Shown: one piece after another, positions 29,561 through 37,966 of the stretch
Layout: every line of letters starts with the position of its first letter
Position numbering within the stretch: the stretch's first letter is position 1
Assembly: GCF_028281305.1 (NCBI RefSeq)
Contig: NZ_JANQKD010000062.1
Coordinates: 1-49,459, forward strand
Length of the DNA stretch: 49,459 nucleotides
Origin: Pelagibius sp.
Lineage (GTDB): Bacteria > Pseudomonadota > Alphaproteobacteria > Kiloniellales > Kiloniellaceae
Reading direction: 5' to 3'
Notes under the pieces: model-generated
The model's input: the letters and a program-made list of their open reading frames with translations, nothing else
Told to the model about the DNA's origin: nothing
Database searches by the model: none
Translations under genes and position numbers: made by a program

Positions 29561-30256
29561 CTAAAAGCGGTAACTCACCGAGAGCATCACGTCGTGCGAG
29601 ATGTAGTCCTCGGCCTCGACGCTGTCGCCGCCGGCGAAGCTGCCGCCATCGACGTCGCCGAGATTGATGAAGCGGTAGGCGAGTTCCGCCGAGACGTTGT
29701 CCAGAAACAGCCAGTCGACGCCGGCCGCTACGCCCCAGGCGAGATTGTCTTCATCAGCATCGTCGGACTGGCTGGCGGAGGTCCCGAGAACGGTGCGCTT
29801 GTTTTCGGCCATGTTGCGGGCCCAGCCGATGGTGCCGCCAACGAAGGGCGTGAAATCAGACTCGTTGCGCCACTCCAGGTAGGCGTTCAGCAAGACAGTC
29901 GTCGTCGCGATGTTGGTTTCGTAGTCGACTGTCGGCGGCCCGGAATCCCGCACGTCCATGTCGAAGCGGAAGCGATAGCCGCCCTCGATCTCGGTGCGCA
30001 ACGGAATGTCCTGCCAGCGATACCCGACGATGGCGCCGACGCCGAGCACGTGGTCATCGTCGTTATCGACCGACTCGGCGCCGCCGAAGCCGTTGGAACT
30101 GACATCCACCTCGCCGAGAGAGCCGATTCCCCTTATGCCGACGTAGAATCCATCCTGGGCCAAGGCCGGCGGTATGCCCGCTGTCGTTGCCCAGATCACG
30201 GCGCCAAGCGCCCATGACAAGATCAACCGTGACACTGGCTTCCCCCCCTTCTTCAT
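29561..30256 (-). CDS. Outer-membrane beta-barrel protein
   Basis: A 231-aa secreted barrel protein. An N-terminal signal peptide (SRLILSWALGAVIWATTAGI, cleavage likely after ALA of PPALAQ) is followed by alternating amphipathic strands: GFYVGIRGIGSLGEVDV, GVGAIVGYRWQ, TTTVLLNAYLEWRN, FTPFVGGTIGWARNM, AWGVAAGVDWLFLDNVSAEL. It ends in SVSYRF, the C-terminal Phe needed for BAM-mediated insertion. The size fits the 8-strand OmpA-like/OMP_b-brl class. No pore substrate can be named. The ATG at 30256 has a GGGGGAT site; a longer reading lacks a signal peptide at its start. Confidence 0.88.
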   Translation of the reverse strand: MKKGGKPVSRLILSWALGAVIWATTAGIPPALAQDGFYVGIRGIGSLGEVDVSSNGFGGAESVDNDDDHVLGVGAIVGYRWQDIPLRTEIEGGYRFRFDMDVRDSGPPTVDYETNIATTTVLLNAYLEWRNESDFTPFVGGTIGWARNMAENKRTVLGTSASQSDDADEDNLAWGVAAGVDWLFLDNVSAELAYRFINLGDVDGGSFAGGDSVEAEDYISHDVMLSVSYRF

Positions 30257-30362
30257 GATCCCCCAATCACTTGGGAAGAAGGATGCACCCAATCGCGTAT
30301 CACTGTCTACTAATGATCACGAGAGGCGATGCGCTGACTAAGAGCGGAGGTGGTGAAAGCCC

Positions 30363-31109
30363 TCAGCGTCCGCCGGCAACACGCAGGACGGTGCCGGTGG
30401 TGTAGGACGCCGCATCGGAAAGCAGCCAGAGCACGGCCTCGGCAATCTCCTCCGGCTCGGCCGCGCGGCCGATGGGCATGGTGGGGGCGATTTTCTCCAG
30501 GCGGTCAGGCATCCCGGAAGCCGCATGGATCCCGGTATTCACGAAACCAGGCGCCACCGCGTTGATGCGAATGCCTTCCGCGGCGTTCTCCCTTGCAAGG
30601 CCGATGGTCAGGCTGTCCACCGCCCCCTTGGAGGCGGCATACCAGACATACTCCCCGGGGCTGCCGAGGGTCGCCGCGCCGGAAGAGATGTTGACGATCG
30701 CGCCGCCGCTGCCGCCGTGCCGCCGGGCCATCCGCCGGATCGCCGCGCGCGCGCACCAGATACTGCCGAGCACATTGAGGTCCATGACATGGCGGATGGT
30801 CTCCGCCGGCGCGTCCTCCAGGCGGTTGACCAGGCCGGCGAGGCCGGCATTGTTGACCAGGCCGCTGAGCGGCGGCAGATCGGCATCCAGGGTCGCAAAG
30901 AGACGCTCGACCTCGTCTTCCTGTGCTACGTCGGCCTGCACCGCCAGGGCCGTGCCGCCGCTTTCCCGGATCTCCCCGGCCACCGCCTCCGCCGCCTCCG
31001 CAGAGGCGGCATAGTTCACACAGACGGCGTAGCCGCGCGCGGCGCCGAGGCGGGCCACCGCCGCGCCGATGCCCCGGCTGGCGCCGGTGACGAGCAGGGT
31101 TCCGGACAT
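30363..31109 (-). CDS. Short-chain dehydrogenase/reductase
   Basis: A 248-aa classical SDR oxidoreductase. Cofactor motif TGASRGIG (8-15), NNAG (about 88-91), catalytic Ser in NISSG, and YAASK (active-site Tyr and Lys). The C-terminus GTVLRVAGGR is typical. FabG-like and sugar-dehydrogenase-like SDRs share these motifs, so the substrate is open. The ATG at 31109 is chosen because GGGAG lies 9 bases upstream; a GTG at 31127 would add six residues and directly follows the EamA stop. It is co-directional with the EamA gene. Confidence 0.9.
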   Translation of the reverse strand: MSGTLLVTGASRGIGAAVARLGAARGYAVCVNYAASAEAAEAVAGEIRESGGTALAVQADVAQEDEVERLFATLDADLPPLSGLVNNAGLAGLVNRLEDAPAETIRHVMDLNVLGSIWCARAAIRRMARRHGGSGGAIVNISSGAATLGSPGEYVWYAASKGAVDSLTIGLARENAAEGIRINAVAPGFVNTGIHAASGMPDRLEKIAPTMPIGRAAEPEEIAEAVLWLLSDAASYTTGTVLRVAGGR

Positions 31110-31127
31110 CTCATGCGCTCCCGACAC

Positions 31128-32054
31128 TTATTGAGAGGACTGGCTTGCGGCAGGTTTGGACAGCCTGGCGCGCGCCGGCAGCAGAACCAGGAGGTTGCCG
31201 CACAAAACCAAGGCCACGCCGGCCAGTGCGACCGGCGTCCAGACGTAGCCTTCCACGACGGTTGAGATCAACAGCGCGACCAGGGGGAACAGCACCGTGG
31301 CATAGGCGGCCCGGTCGGCGCCGATGCGGCCCAGCAGGGTCAGGTAGGCGCCGAAGGCCAGGACCGAGCCGAAAACCGCCAGATAGAGCAGGGAGGCGAC
31401 GTAGGGCAGCCGCGGGTCAAAGGTGATGGGCGCGCCGCCGGCGAGCGCCAGGGCCATCATGATGAGCGCGCCGTAGGCCATGCCCCAGGCGTTGCAGGAC
31501 AATACCGGCAGGTCCATGGCCTGGGCCCGGGCCGAGGCGATGTTGCCCAGCGAGAAGCAGAAGGTGCCCGCCAGGGACAGAAGCAGGCCGACGACACCGC
31601 TGTCGCTGAGGTCGATGCTGCGCACCTCGGGCCAGAACAGCGCCACGATTCCCGCGACCCCGAGCGCCGCACCGATGAGCGTGCGCCGCTCCGAGCGGCG
31701 GCCCAGCAGCAGACGGCCGTTGATGATGTTCATGGCGACCGCCATAGAAAAGACCACCGCCATCAGGCCGGAAGTGAGATGGGCGGCCGCATGGTAGAAC
31801 AGAAAAAAGTTCGTCGAGAACAGACAGGCCCCCATCACCAGCAGCAGGCCATGGCGGCGCCAGGGAAAGCGCAGGCGGTAGCCGGCGGCCCAGGCCCAGG
31901 CGAAAACCAGTGCAGAGGCCAGCGCAAAGCGGTACGCCACCGAGAGTTCCGGCGAGACAACGCCGATCTGGTACTCGATGGCGATCCAGGTCGACCCCCA
32001 GATCAGAACGGTCAGGCTGTAGAGGGAAGCGTTGTAGAAAGATGCTTTCTGCAT
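31128..32054 (-). CDS. EamA-family (DMT) permease
   Basis: A 308-aa drug/metabolite transporter with ten hydrophobic segments in two EamA repeats. The first opens with SLTVLIWGSTWIAIEYQIG, the second with GLLLSLAGTFCFSLGNIASA. Members export amino acids or other metabolites; the substrate here is unknown. It is upstream of the SDR gene with overlap-like spacing and downstream of the LysR gene on the same strand, separated from it by a repeat-filled spacer. Confidence 0.9.
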   Translation of the reverse strand: MQKASFYNASLYSLTVLIWGSTWIAIEYQIGVVSPELSVAYRFALASALVFAWAWAAGYRLRFPWRRHGLLLVMGACLFSTNFFLFYHAAAHLTSGLMAVVFSMAVAMNIINGRLLLGRRSERRTLIGAALGVAGIVALFWPEVRSIDLSDSGVVGLLLSLAGTFCFSLGNIASARAQAMDLPVLSCNAWGMAYGALIMMALALAGGAPITFDPRLPYVASLLYLAVFGSVLAFGAYLTLLGRIGADRAAYATVLFPLVALLISTVVEGYVWTPVALAGVALVLCGNLLVLLPARARLSKPAASQSSQ

Positions 32055-32169
32055 AGGCGCGCGAATGGCCTCCGCCAGGAAGAGCGTCGCTCAGGTTGCG
32101 AAAAACAGGGCCGTCAGGCGGCAATCGCGGCCGATTGGAAGCGGAAAAGGTAGCCCAGCCCCCCACCCT

Positions 32170-32217
32170 GCAGCAAGGCCCGCAGCAAGGACCGCAGCAA
32201 GGACCGCAGCAAGGACC
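32170..32217. repeat. 12-bp tandem repeat, 4 copies
   Basis: Unit gcagcaaggacc (first copy ends ccc) repeated four times in the spacer between the LysR and EamA genes. Confidence 0.95.
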
Positions 32218-32235
32218 ACATCGACCCGCCCCAAC

Positions 32236-32271
32236 GGGCCAGTTGCCGTGCCAGTTGCCGGGCCAGTTGCC
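32236..32271. repeat. 12-bp tandem repeat, 3 copies
   Basis: Unit gggccagttgcc (middle copy begins gtg) repeated three times, 18 bp after the neighbouring 12-bp array and unrelated to it. The array ends 14 bp before the LysR stop codon. Confidence 0.95.
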
Positions 32272-32285
32272 GGATCAGGCGCCGC

Positions 32286-33149
32286 TCACTGCAGGGCCAC
32301 ATCCAGAAAGCTGCGCACAAGACGCAGGTCCTGCTTGTAGGGCGGCGTGACCAGGCAGTGACGGTAGACCTCCGGCATTTCCTTCAGCGGCACCGTGACG
32401 AGGTGACGGGAGGGAAAAAGGCTGTCCTCCAGGACGATGCCGACCCCCACGCCATGCAGAACCGCCTCCTTCACGACCGGGAATGTCGAGGTCTTGATGA
32501 CCCGGACGAGTTCGATGCCATGTTCGCGCGTCTTGGCCGAGACGACCCGCTGGGTGAAGGAGCCGTCCTCCGGCATGATCACCGTCTCCTCCGCCAGGTC
32601 GTGCAGGGACAACACCTTGCGGTCGGCCAGCGGATGGTCGCGCCGCAGGTGGGCCTTATAGGGCGTCTGGTTGATCTCATGGATGGAGACGCCTTCCACC
32701 GCCTGCGGTTCGGTGATGATGGCGATGTCCATGTCGCGCTCATGCAGCTTCTGCATGGCAATGGTCCAGCTATAGAGGCTGAACTCGATGCGCACCTGCG
32801 GATAGAGGCGGGTGTAGGCCGCGATCACCGGCAAAGCCGGGCGTGGCGCGTTGGCGATAATCCTGAGATGGCCATCCGAGAGGGCGCCGTAGCTCGCCAC
32901 CTTCTCGTCCACCAGTTGCTCGAGCGTGCGCAGGCGGTCGGAGATCTGGAAGAGTTCCTCCGCCGCCGGGGTCAGTTCCAGGCCGTCGCGCCGCCGCACA
33001 AAGAGCAGGGTGCCCATGATCTTCTCGAGCTTGGCCACATGCTGGGTGATCGACGACTGGGTGACACCGAGCGACTCCGCGGCTTTGGAGAAGCTGCGCT
33101 CTCGGGCCGCCGCCGTGAAGGCGGTGATCTGGTAGGGGCTCGGCTTCAT
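32286..33149 (-). CDS. LysR-family transcriptional regulator
   Basis: A 287-aa regulator. N-terminal winged helix-turn-helix: AARERSFSKAAESLGVTQSS, HVAKLEKIMGTLLFVRRRDG (about 11-55). The effector-binding domain is two alpha/beta lobes typical of periplasmic-binding-protein folds (DGHLRIIANAPRPALPVIAA, ERDMDIAIITEPQAVEGVSI). The ATG at 33149 fits the family N-terminus; upstream sequence is rejected. It is divergent from the ABC importer operon with 169 bp between starts, and that spacer contains two palindromes. The importer operon is its likely target; EamA and the SDR may also be. Confidence 0.92.
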   Translation of the reverse strand: MKPSPYQITAFTAAARERSFSKAAESLGVTQSSITQHVAKLEKIMGTLLFVRRRDGLELTPAAEELFQISDRLRTLEQLVDEKVASYGALSDGHLRIIANAPRPALPVIAAYTRLYPQVRIEFSLYSWTIAMQKLHERDMDIAIITEPQAVEGVSIHEINQTPYKAHLRRDHPLADRKVLSLHDLAEETVIMPEDGSFTQRVVSAKTREHGIELVRVIKTSTFPVVKEAVLHGVGVGIVLEDSLFPSRHLVTVPLKEMPEVYRHCLVTPPYKQDLRLVRSFLDVALQ

Positions 33150-33218
33150 GGCTTTGTTGCCTTCCCGCTGAACTTTCGAGCGGCGGATTGCCCGACAGGG
33201 AAAACCGCGTTCAAAGCT

Positions 33219-33250
33219 CATATTAGCGTGACTAATATGATGTCACATCA
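33219..33250. promoter_or_regulatory. LysR-type box with adjoining palindrome
   Basis: Perfect arms CATATTAG (33219-33226) and CTAATATG (33232-33239) with a 5-nt centre fit the T-N11-A form of LysR-type boxes. A second palindrome, TGATGT-c-ACATCA (33238-33250), overlaps its last two bases. Both lie between the divergent LysR and importer genes. Confidence 0.75.
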
Positions 33251-33318
33251 AGTTCAATCTAGTTTGGTATTCCCTGCGCATCGGAACAACGGCGTTTCCA
33301 TCCGCGGGGGGCATCCAG

Positions 33319-34569
33319 TTGGCGACCATTCGTCTCACTGAAATCCAGAAGTCGTTCGGAAGCACCGAGGTCCTGAAAGGGATCGATCTCTCCATCGAGG
33401 CTGGAGAATTCCTGACGCTTGTCGGCCCTTCCGGCTGCGGCAAGTCGACCCTGCTGCGGATCATCGCCGGCCTGGAGGCCCAGAGCGCCGGCGAGGTGCG
33501 CATCGGCGAGCGGCTGGTGAACGGCGTGCGGGCGGCGGAGCGCAACCTGGCGATGGTCTTCCAGTCCTACGCGCTCTATCCGCACCTGACCGTCGCCGAG
33601 AACATGCTGGTGCCGCTGCGCCTGCGCGATCTTGCCTTCCGGGAGCGCCTGCCCCTGCTGGGTCCGCTGCTGGCCCGCGCCAAGTACGCCGACCTGCGCC
33701 GCCAGGTGACGGAAACCGCCGAGGTCCTGCGCCTCGACACGCTGCTCGACCGCAAGCCGGGCCAGCTTTCCGGCGGTCAGCGCCAGCGCGCTGCCCTGGG
33801 CCGGGCCATGGTGCGCAAGCCCACTGCCTTTCTCATGGACGAGCCGCTGTCGAACCTGGACGCCGCTCTGCGGGTGCATATGCGCGCCGAACTGGCCGAG
33901 CTGCACCGCAGCCTGGGCACGACCTTCATCTACGTCACCCATGACCAGGCCGAAGCCCTGACCATGTCGGACCGCATGGCGGTGATGATGGGCGGCGAGA
34001 TCCTGCAGCTCGACCGCCCGCAGATCGTCTACGACGACCCGGCGGACCTGCGGGTGGCGGAGTTCGTCGGCTCGCCCAAGATCAACGCGCTGCCCGGCGC
34101 GGCTGATGCCGAAGGGCGGGTCCACTGCCTGGGCATCGCGCTGACGCGCCGGCTCGCCGCCGAGCCCGGTCAGCCCCCCCGTGAGGTCACGGCGGGCCTG
34201 CGGCCGGAGCACTTCGCCCTGTCGCCGCAGGCCGGCAGCGACACACTCTCCGGCAGCCTGATTTATCGCGAAAACCTGGGCGCCGATGTCTATCTGCACC
34301 TGGATCTCGGCACCCTGCGGCTGGTGGTGCGCGCCGGCGTCGAAGAGGCGCGGGACTACAGCCTGGGGGCGCGGGTCCACGCCGTGCCCAGGCACGACAA
34401 GGCCCTGGTCTTCGCCGAAGACGGGCGGCGCCTGCGCTTCCGCGACGAGACCGCCGGCCAGGACGCCGACACCGGCCTAGCGGCTGTCGCGCGCGCCGCA
34501 AAGGCGTTCGTCCGCCCGGCCAACACCGCCCAAAACGCCCCGCAGCGCGAAGCCGCGGCCGGGTCCTGA
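33319..34569 (+). CDS. ABC importer ATPase (UgpC/MalK-type)
   Basis: A 416-aa ATPase of the carbohydrate-uptake CUT1 type. Walker A GPSGCGKST (36-44), Q-loop FQSYALYPHLTVAENM, signature LSGGQRQR, Walker B FLMDEPLSNLD, H-loop YVTHDQAEALT, then a TOBE-type C-terminal domain. An insertion of about 15 residues (LAFRERLPLLGPLLARAKYA) after the Q-loop region and a C-terminal extension make it longer than UgpC (about 360). It starts with TTG at 33319 after a GGGGGGC site. Its stop overlaps the permease start (TGATG). Confidence 0.93.
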   Translation: MATIRLTEIQKSFGSTEVLKGIDLSIEAGEFLTLVGPSGCGKSTLLRIIAGLEAQSAGEVRIGERLVNGVRAAERNLAMVFQSYALYPHLTVAENMLVPLRLRDLAFRERLPLLGPLLARAKYADLRRQVTETAEVLRLDTLLDRKPGQLSGGQRQRAALGRAMVRKPTAFLMDEPLSNLDAALRVHMRAELAELHRSLGTTFIYVTHDQAEALTMSDRMAVMMGGEILQLDRPQIVYDDPADLRVAEFVGSPKINALPGAADAEGRVHCLGIALTRRLAAEPGQPPREVTAGLRPEHFALSPQAGSDTLSGSLIYRENLGADVYLHLDLGTLRLVVRAGVEEARDYSLGARVHAVPRHDKALVFAEDGRRLRFRDETAGQDADTGLAAVARAAKAFVRPANTAQNAPQREAAAGS

Positions 34570-35489
34570 TGCCACGCTCCTTCGCCCATATCTGGTTCGT
34601 CGCACCGGCCGTGGTGCTGATGATCGTGATTCTGATCGCGCCCATCCTGGTGGCCGCCACCCTTTCCTTCACCGACTACAGCCTTGGCAACACCACGGCC
34701 GACTGGATCGGCTGGAAGAACTACGACCGCATCGTCAGCCGCTCCTCCTTTCAGAAGATGTTCGTTGCCACCTTCACCTATGTAGCCGTGGTGGTGCCGC
34801 TGGCGGTCGGGCTGGGTCTCGGCGCGGCGCTGCTGATCAACTCCCTGCAGCGCTTCGGCGACTTCTACAAGACGATCTACTTCCTGCCGGTCATGGCCGC
34901 GCTGCTGGCCATGGCCATCGTCTGGGAATTCACGCTGCACCCGACCGTCGGTCTGGTGAACGAGACCCTGGCCATGAGCTGCGGCACGGCGCTGGAGGCA
35001 ATCCCCTTCTTCGCCCAGGGCTGTGCGCGCAACTTCCCGCTCTGGCTCGGCGACAAGGACTACGCCATCTGGACCGTCGCCTTCATCGGCGTCTGGCAGG
35101 GCTTCGGCTTCAACATGGTGCTCTATCTGGCCGGGCTCACCTCCGTGCCCCGCGAGCTCTACCACGCCGCGGAGATGGACGGCGCGCGCTCGGGCTGGGA
35201 ACGCTTCCGGCTGGTGACCTGGCCGATGCTGGGGCCGACCACCGTCTTCGTCGTCACCATCACCTGCATCCGCAGCTTCCAGGTCTTCGATACGGTGGAG
35301 GCCTTCTATCCGCAGGGCGGTGGCCCCTCGAAATCCGTCTACGTGATGATGTTCGCCATCTTCGAGAAAGGCATCCAGCAGAACCTCATGGGCCTGGGCT
35401 CGGCGGTCACCATCATCTTCCTCGTCTTCGTCCTCTTCCTCACCCTGATCCAGCGCTGGCTGATCGAACGCCGGGTGCACTACGCATGA
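34569..35489 (+). CDS. ABC importer permease 1 (UgpA/MalF-type)
   Basis: A 306-aa inner-membrane protein with six helices and the EAA motif region ELYHAAEMDGARSGWERFRLVTWPM that contacts the ATPase. Compared with UgpA relatives it has an extra segment of about 14 residues in the periplasmic loop after the third helix (about 134-160) containing C138 and C152. It overlaps the ATPase gene by 1 bp and the next permease by 4 bp. Confidence 0.93.
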   Translation: MPRSFAHIWFVAPAVVLMIVILIAPILVAATLSFTDYSLGNTTADWIGWKNYDRIVSRSSFQKMFVATFTYVAVVVPLAVGLGLGAALLINSLQRFGDFYKTIYFLPVMAALLAMAIVWEFTLHPTVGLVNETLAMSCGTALEAIPFFAQGCARNFPLWLGDKDYAIWTVAFIGVWQGFGFNMVLYLAGLTSVPRELYHAAEMDGARSGWERFRLVTWPMLGPTTVFVVTITCIRSFQVFDTVEAFYPQGGGPSKSVYVMMFAIFEKGIQQNLMGLGSAVTIIFLVFVLFLTLIQRWLIERRVHYA

Positions 35490-36460
35490 CGCGCTTTTCC
35501 GCCGCCGAGACCTGGAAGCATGCCGTGCTGATCGTCGGCGCGCTGATCGTCATCCTGCCGTTCTACGTCATGCTGTCCTATTCGCTGAAGTCCCCCGGCG
35601 AGATCGAGCGCAACGAGGGCGGCTTCTTCGGCAGCCAGGCGATGATGATCGACGAGCGCTGCGTGAAGCGCGGCGAACCGGACCGCGCGGCCATCGCCGC
35701 CGCTGCGGAGCGCTTTCCCGGCAGCACGGATTCGGAAATCCAGGCCGCCTTGATGGCCGAGCTGCGCGCAGCCTGTTCGCGGCGCCCGGCGGTTTTCAAC
35801 TACACCATGGCGTTTTCCGAGGCGCCGCTGCTGCGCTACCTGCTGAACGGCGTCATCGTCACCGCTTCGATCTTCTTTATCCAGGTTCTCGTCGCCCTGC
35901 CCTGCGCCTATGCCCTGGCGAAGCTGCGCTGGCGCGGCCGCGAGGTCGTCTTCTCCATGGTGCTGTTCTGCCTGCTGATCCCGGTGCATGCCATCGCCCT
36001 GCCGCTCTACATCATGCTCGCCAAGGTCGGGCTGACCAACACCTATGCCGCCCTGGTCATTCCCTGGACCATCTCGGTCTTCGGCATTTTCCTGATGCGC
36101 CAGTTCTTCCTGACCGTGCCGGACGACTTGATCGACGCAGCGCGCATGGACGGCATGAACGAGTTCGCCATCATCTGGCGGGTCATGCTGCCGACGGCAG
36201 TGCCGGCGCTGCTGGCCTTCGCCATCTTTTCCGTCGTCGCCCATTGGAACGACTACTTCTGGCCGCGCATCGTGGTCACCGGCAATCGGGATCTCTTTAC
36301 GCCGCCATTGGGTCTGCGGGAGTTCAAGGGCGACGCCGACGGCAGTTTCTTCGGCCCCATGATGGCCACCGCGACCATCATCGTCACGCCGCTGATCGTC
36401 GCCTTTCTGATTGCCCAGCGCCGCTTTATCGAGGGGATTACGCTGACCGGAATGAAATGA
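35486..36460 (+). CDS. ABC importer permease 2 (UgpE/MalG-type)
   Basis: A 324-aa inner-membrane protein, longer than UgpE (about 275-285). Helix 1 is followed by a long periplasmic segment (about 40-112) containing C59 and C97, absent in most relatives. The EAA motif DAARMDGMNEFAIIWRVMLP is present and the end (AQRRFIEGITLTGMK) is typical. It starts in an ATGA overlap. The cysteine-bearing insertion matches the one in the other permease in being periplasmic. Confidence 0.93.
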   Translation: MTRFSAAETWKHAVLIVGALIVILPFYVMLSYSLKSPGEIERNEGGFFGSQAMMIDERCVKRGEPDRAAIAAAAERFPGSTDSEIQAALMAELRAACSRRPAVFNYTMAFSEAPLLRYLLNGVIVTASIFFIQVLVALPCAYALAKLRWRGREVVFSMVLFCLLIPVHAIALPLYIMLAKVGLTNTYAALVIPWTISVFGIFLMRQFFLTVPDDLIDAARMDGMNEFAIIWRVMLPTAVPALLAFAIFSVVAHWNDYFWPRIVVTGNRDLFTPPLGLREFKGDADGSFFGPMMATATIIVTPLIVAFLIAQRRFIEGITLTGMK

Positions 36461-36474
36461 CGCCGAACAAAGAT

Positions 36475-36501
36475 CGGGGGTACGGCAAAGCCGCACCCCC
36501 G
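36475..36501 (+). terminator. Intercistronic hairpin before the binding-protein gene
   Basis: Arms cgggggtacggc and gccgcacccccg pair over 12 bp with one mismatch around an aaa loop. It lies between the second permease and the binding-protein gene. With no T-run it more likely stabilises mRNA or sets relative expression than ends transcription. Confidence 0.55.
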
Positions 36502-36603
36502 GGTAGCAAGGTTCCCGCCGAAGCGGGATCGATCGGGCGGTCGAAGGGAGCGAAGTGGCAGCCTCACCCTCCGCCGCCTCTGTGATAGGAGGAGAAATAA
36601 CGC

Positions 36604-37848
36604 ATGAAAGCTTTGTTGACCACCGTGGCGGTCGTCGGACTGCTGAGCGGACCGGCCCTGGCCGAAGACAAGATCGTCGTCGAATTCGGCTATCCCTACA
36701 GCCATCTCTTCGATGTGACCTATGAAAGGATCCTGCCCAAGTTCTACGCCGAGAACCCGAACATCGAGATCAAGTTCCGCGCCACCTACGAATCCTACGA
36801 GGACGGCACCAACACCATTCTGCGCGAAGCCGTCGCCGGCAACCTGCCCGACGTCACCATGCAGGGCCTGAACCGTCAGGCCATCCTGGTGGAAAAGGGT
36901 ATCGCCCGTTCGCTGGAGCCTTTCATCGCCGAAGAAGCCGCTTTCGAGAAGGACGGCTATCACAAGGCAATGCTGGACCTCGGCACCTTCGAGAACCAGG
37001 TCTACGGCCTGCCGTTCTCGGTCTCCCTGCCCGTCGGCTACTACAACATGGACGTGCTGAAGGCCGGCGGCATCGACAAACTGCCGCAGACCTGGGACGA
37101 GGTGGTGGCCGCCTGCGAGACCATGCAGGCCAATGGCGTCAGAAACCCGGTCTTCTGGGGCTGGAACATCACCGGCAACTGGTTCCTGCAGGCGCTGATG
37201 TGGACCCAGGAGAAACCCACCGTCGAGGGCACCAAGGTCTCCCTCGACAGCGCCGAGGCGCTGACTTCTCTGGAGACCATGAAAAAGATCTTCCGTGGCT
37301 GCGAGATGCAGAACCTGGAATGGAAAGCCGCGCTCTCGTCGTTTTCCGCCGGCGAGATCGGCATGATGTTCTGGTCGACCTCGGCGCTGGGCGCGGTGGA
37401 ACGCTCCCAAGGCGACTTCGAACTGAAAACCGGGCCCTTCCCCGGCATCGAGGGCACGCCCAAGGGCCTGCCGGCCGGCGGCAACTCGGCCATGCTGGTC
37501 TCGACCTCGGAAGATCCGGCGGAACTGGAAGCCGCCTGGAAGTGGCTGAAGTTCATCACGTCAGGCGAAGGTGCGGCGGACGTGGCGCGCACCACCGGCT
37601 ACATGCCGCCAAACAAGGCCGCCAACGAAATCATTCTGGCGGACTTCTATCAGCAGAACCCCAACAAGCAGACCGCCGTCGACCAGTTGCCGCTGCTGCG
37701 CGAGTGGCAGGCCTATCCGGGCGACAACGGACTGGCGATCACCCAGGTGATCTATGACGGCATCGAGGGGATCGTCGTCGGCGATCACGACGACATGACA
37801 GAGCTTCAGGAAGAACTCTCGGAAGAAGTGGGCGACCTGCTGAACTGA
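36604..37848 (+). CDS. ABC importer solute-binding protein, family 1 (UgpB-like)
   Basis: A 414-aa periplasmic binding protein with signal peptide ending SGPALA just before EDKIVVEFGYPYS. The body matches type 1 extracellular solute-binding proteins: LRAVAGNLPDVTMQGL-like region, GLPFSVSLPVGYYNMDVL, KAGGIDKLPQTWDEV. The solute is probably glycerol-3-phosphate, a glycerophosphodiester or a sugar; the sequence alone does not decide. It has a GGAGG site near the ATG. It is last in the transporter gene run (ATPase first), the reverse of the ugpBAEC order. Confidence 0.9.
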   Translation: MKALLTTVAVVGLLSGPALAEDKIVVEFGYPYSHLFDVTYERILPKFYAENPNIEIKFRATYESYEDGTNTILREAVAGNLPDVTMQGLNRQAILVEKGIARSLEPFIAEEAAFEKDGYHKAMLDLGTFENQVYGLPFSVSLPVGYYNMDVLKAGGIDKLPQTWDEVVAACETMQANGVRNPVFWGWNITGNWFLQALMWTQEKPTVEGTKVSLDSAEALTSLETMKKIFRGCEMQNLEWKAALSSFSAGEIGMMFWSTSALGAVERSQGDFELKTGPFPGIEGTPKGLPAGGNSAMLVSTSEDPAELEAAWKWLKFITSGEGAADVARTTGYMPPNKAANEIILADFYQQNPNKQTAVDQLPLLREWQAYPGDNGLAITQVIYDGIEGIVVGDHDDMTELQEELSEEVGDLLN

Positions 37849-37904
37849 CCCAGACGTTGCCTTGCTCTTTCACTTGGCAGGGGCGCCGGCAGAAAAGCCG
37901 ACTG

Positions 37905-37926
37905 GGCCGGACCCATGGGTCCGGCC
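37905..37926. repeat. Perfect 22-bp palindrome
   Basis: GGCCGGACCCA is followed immediately by its reverse complement TGGGTCCGGCC. It lies 57 bp after the binding-protein stop and 40 bp before the phosphodiesterase start. It could be a terminator or processing stem, or a protein-binding site. Confidence 0.7.
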
Positions 37927-37966
37927 GACCGCCCCTGTCTGTCAAGCGCCGTCCCGGGAGACCGCC

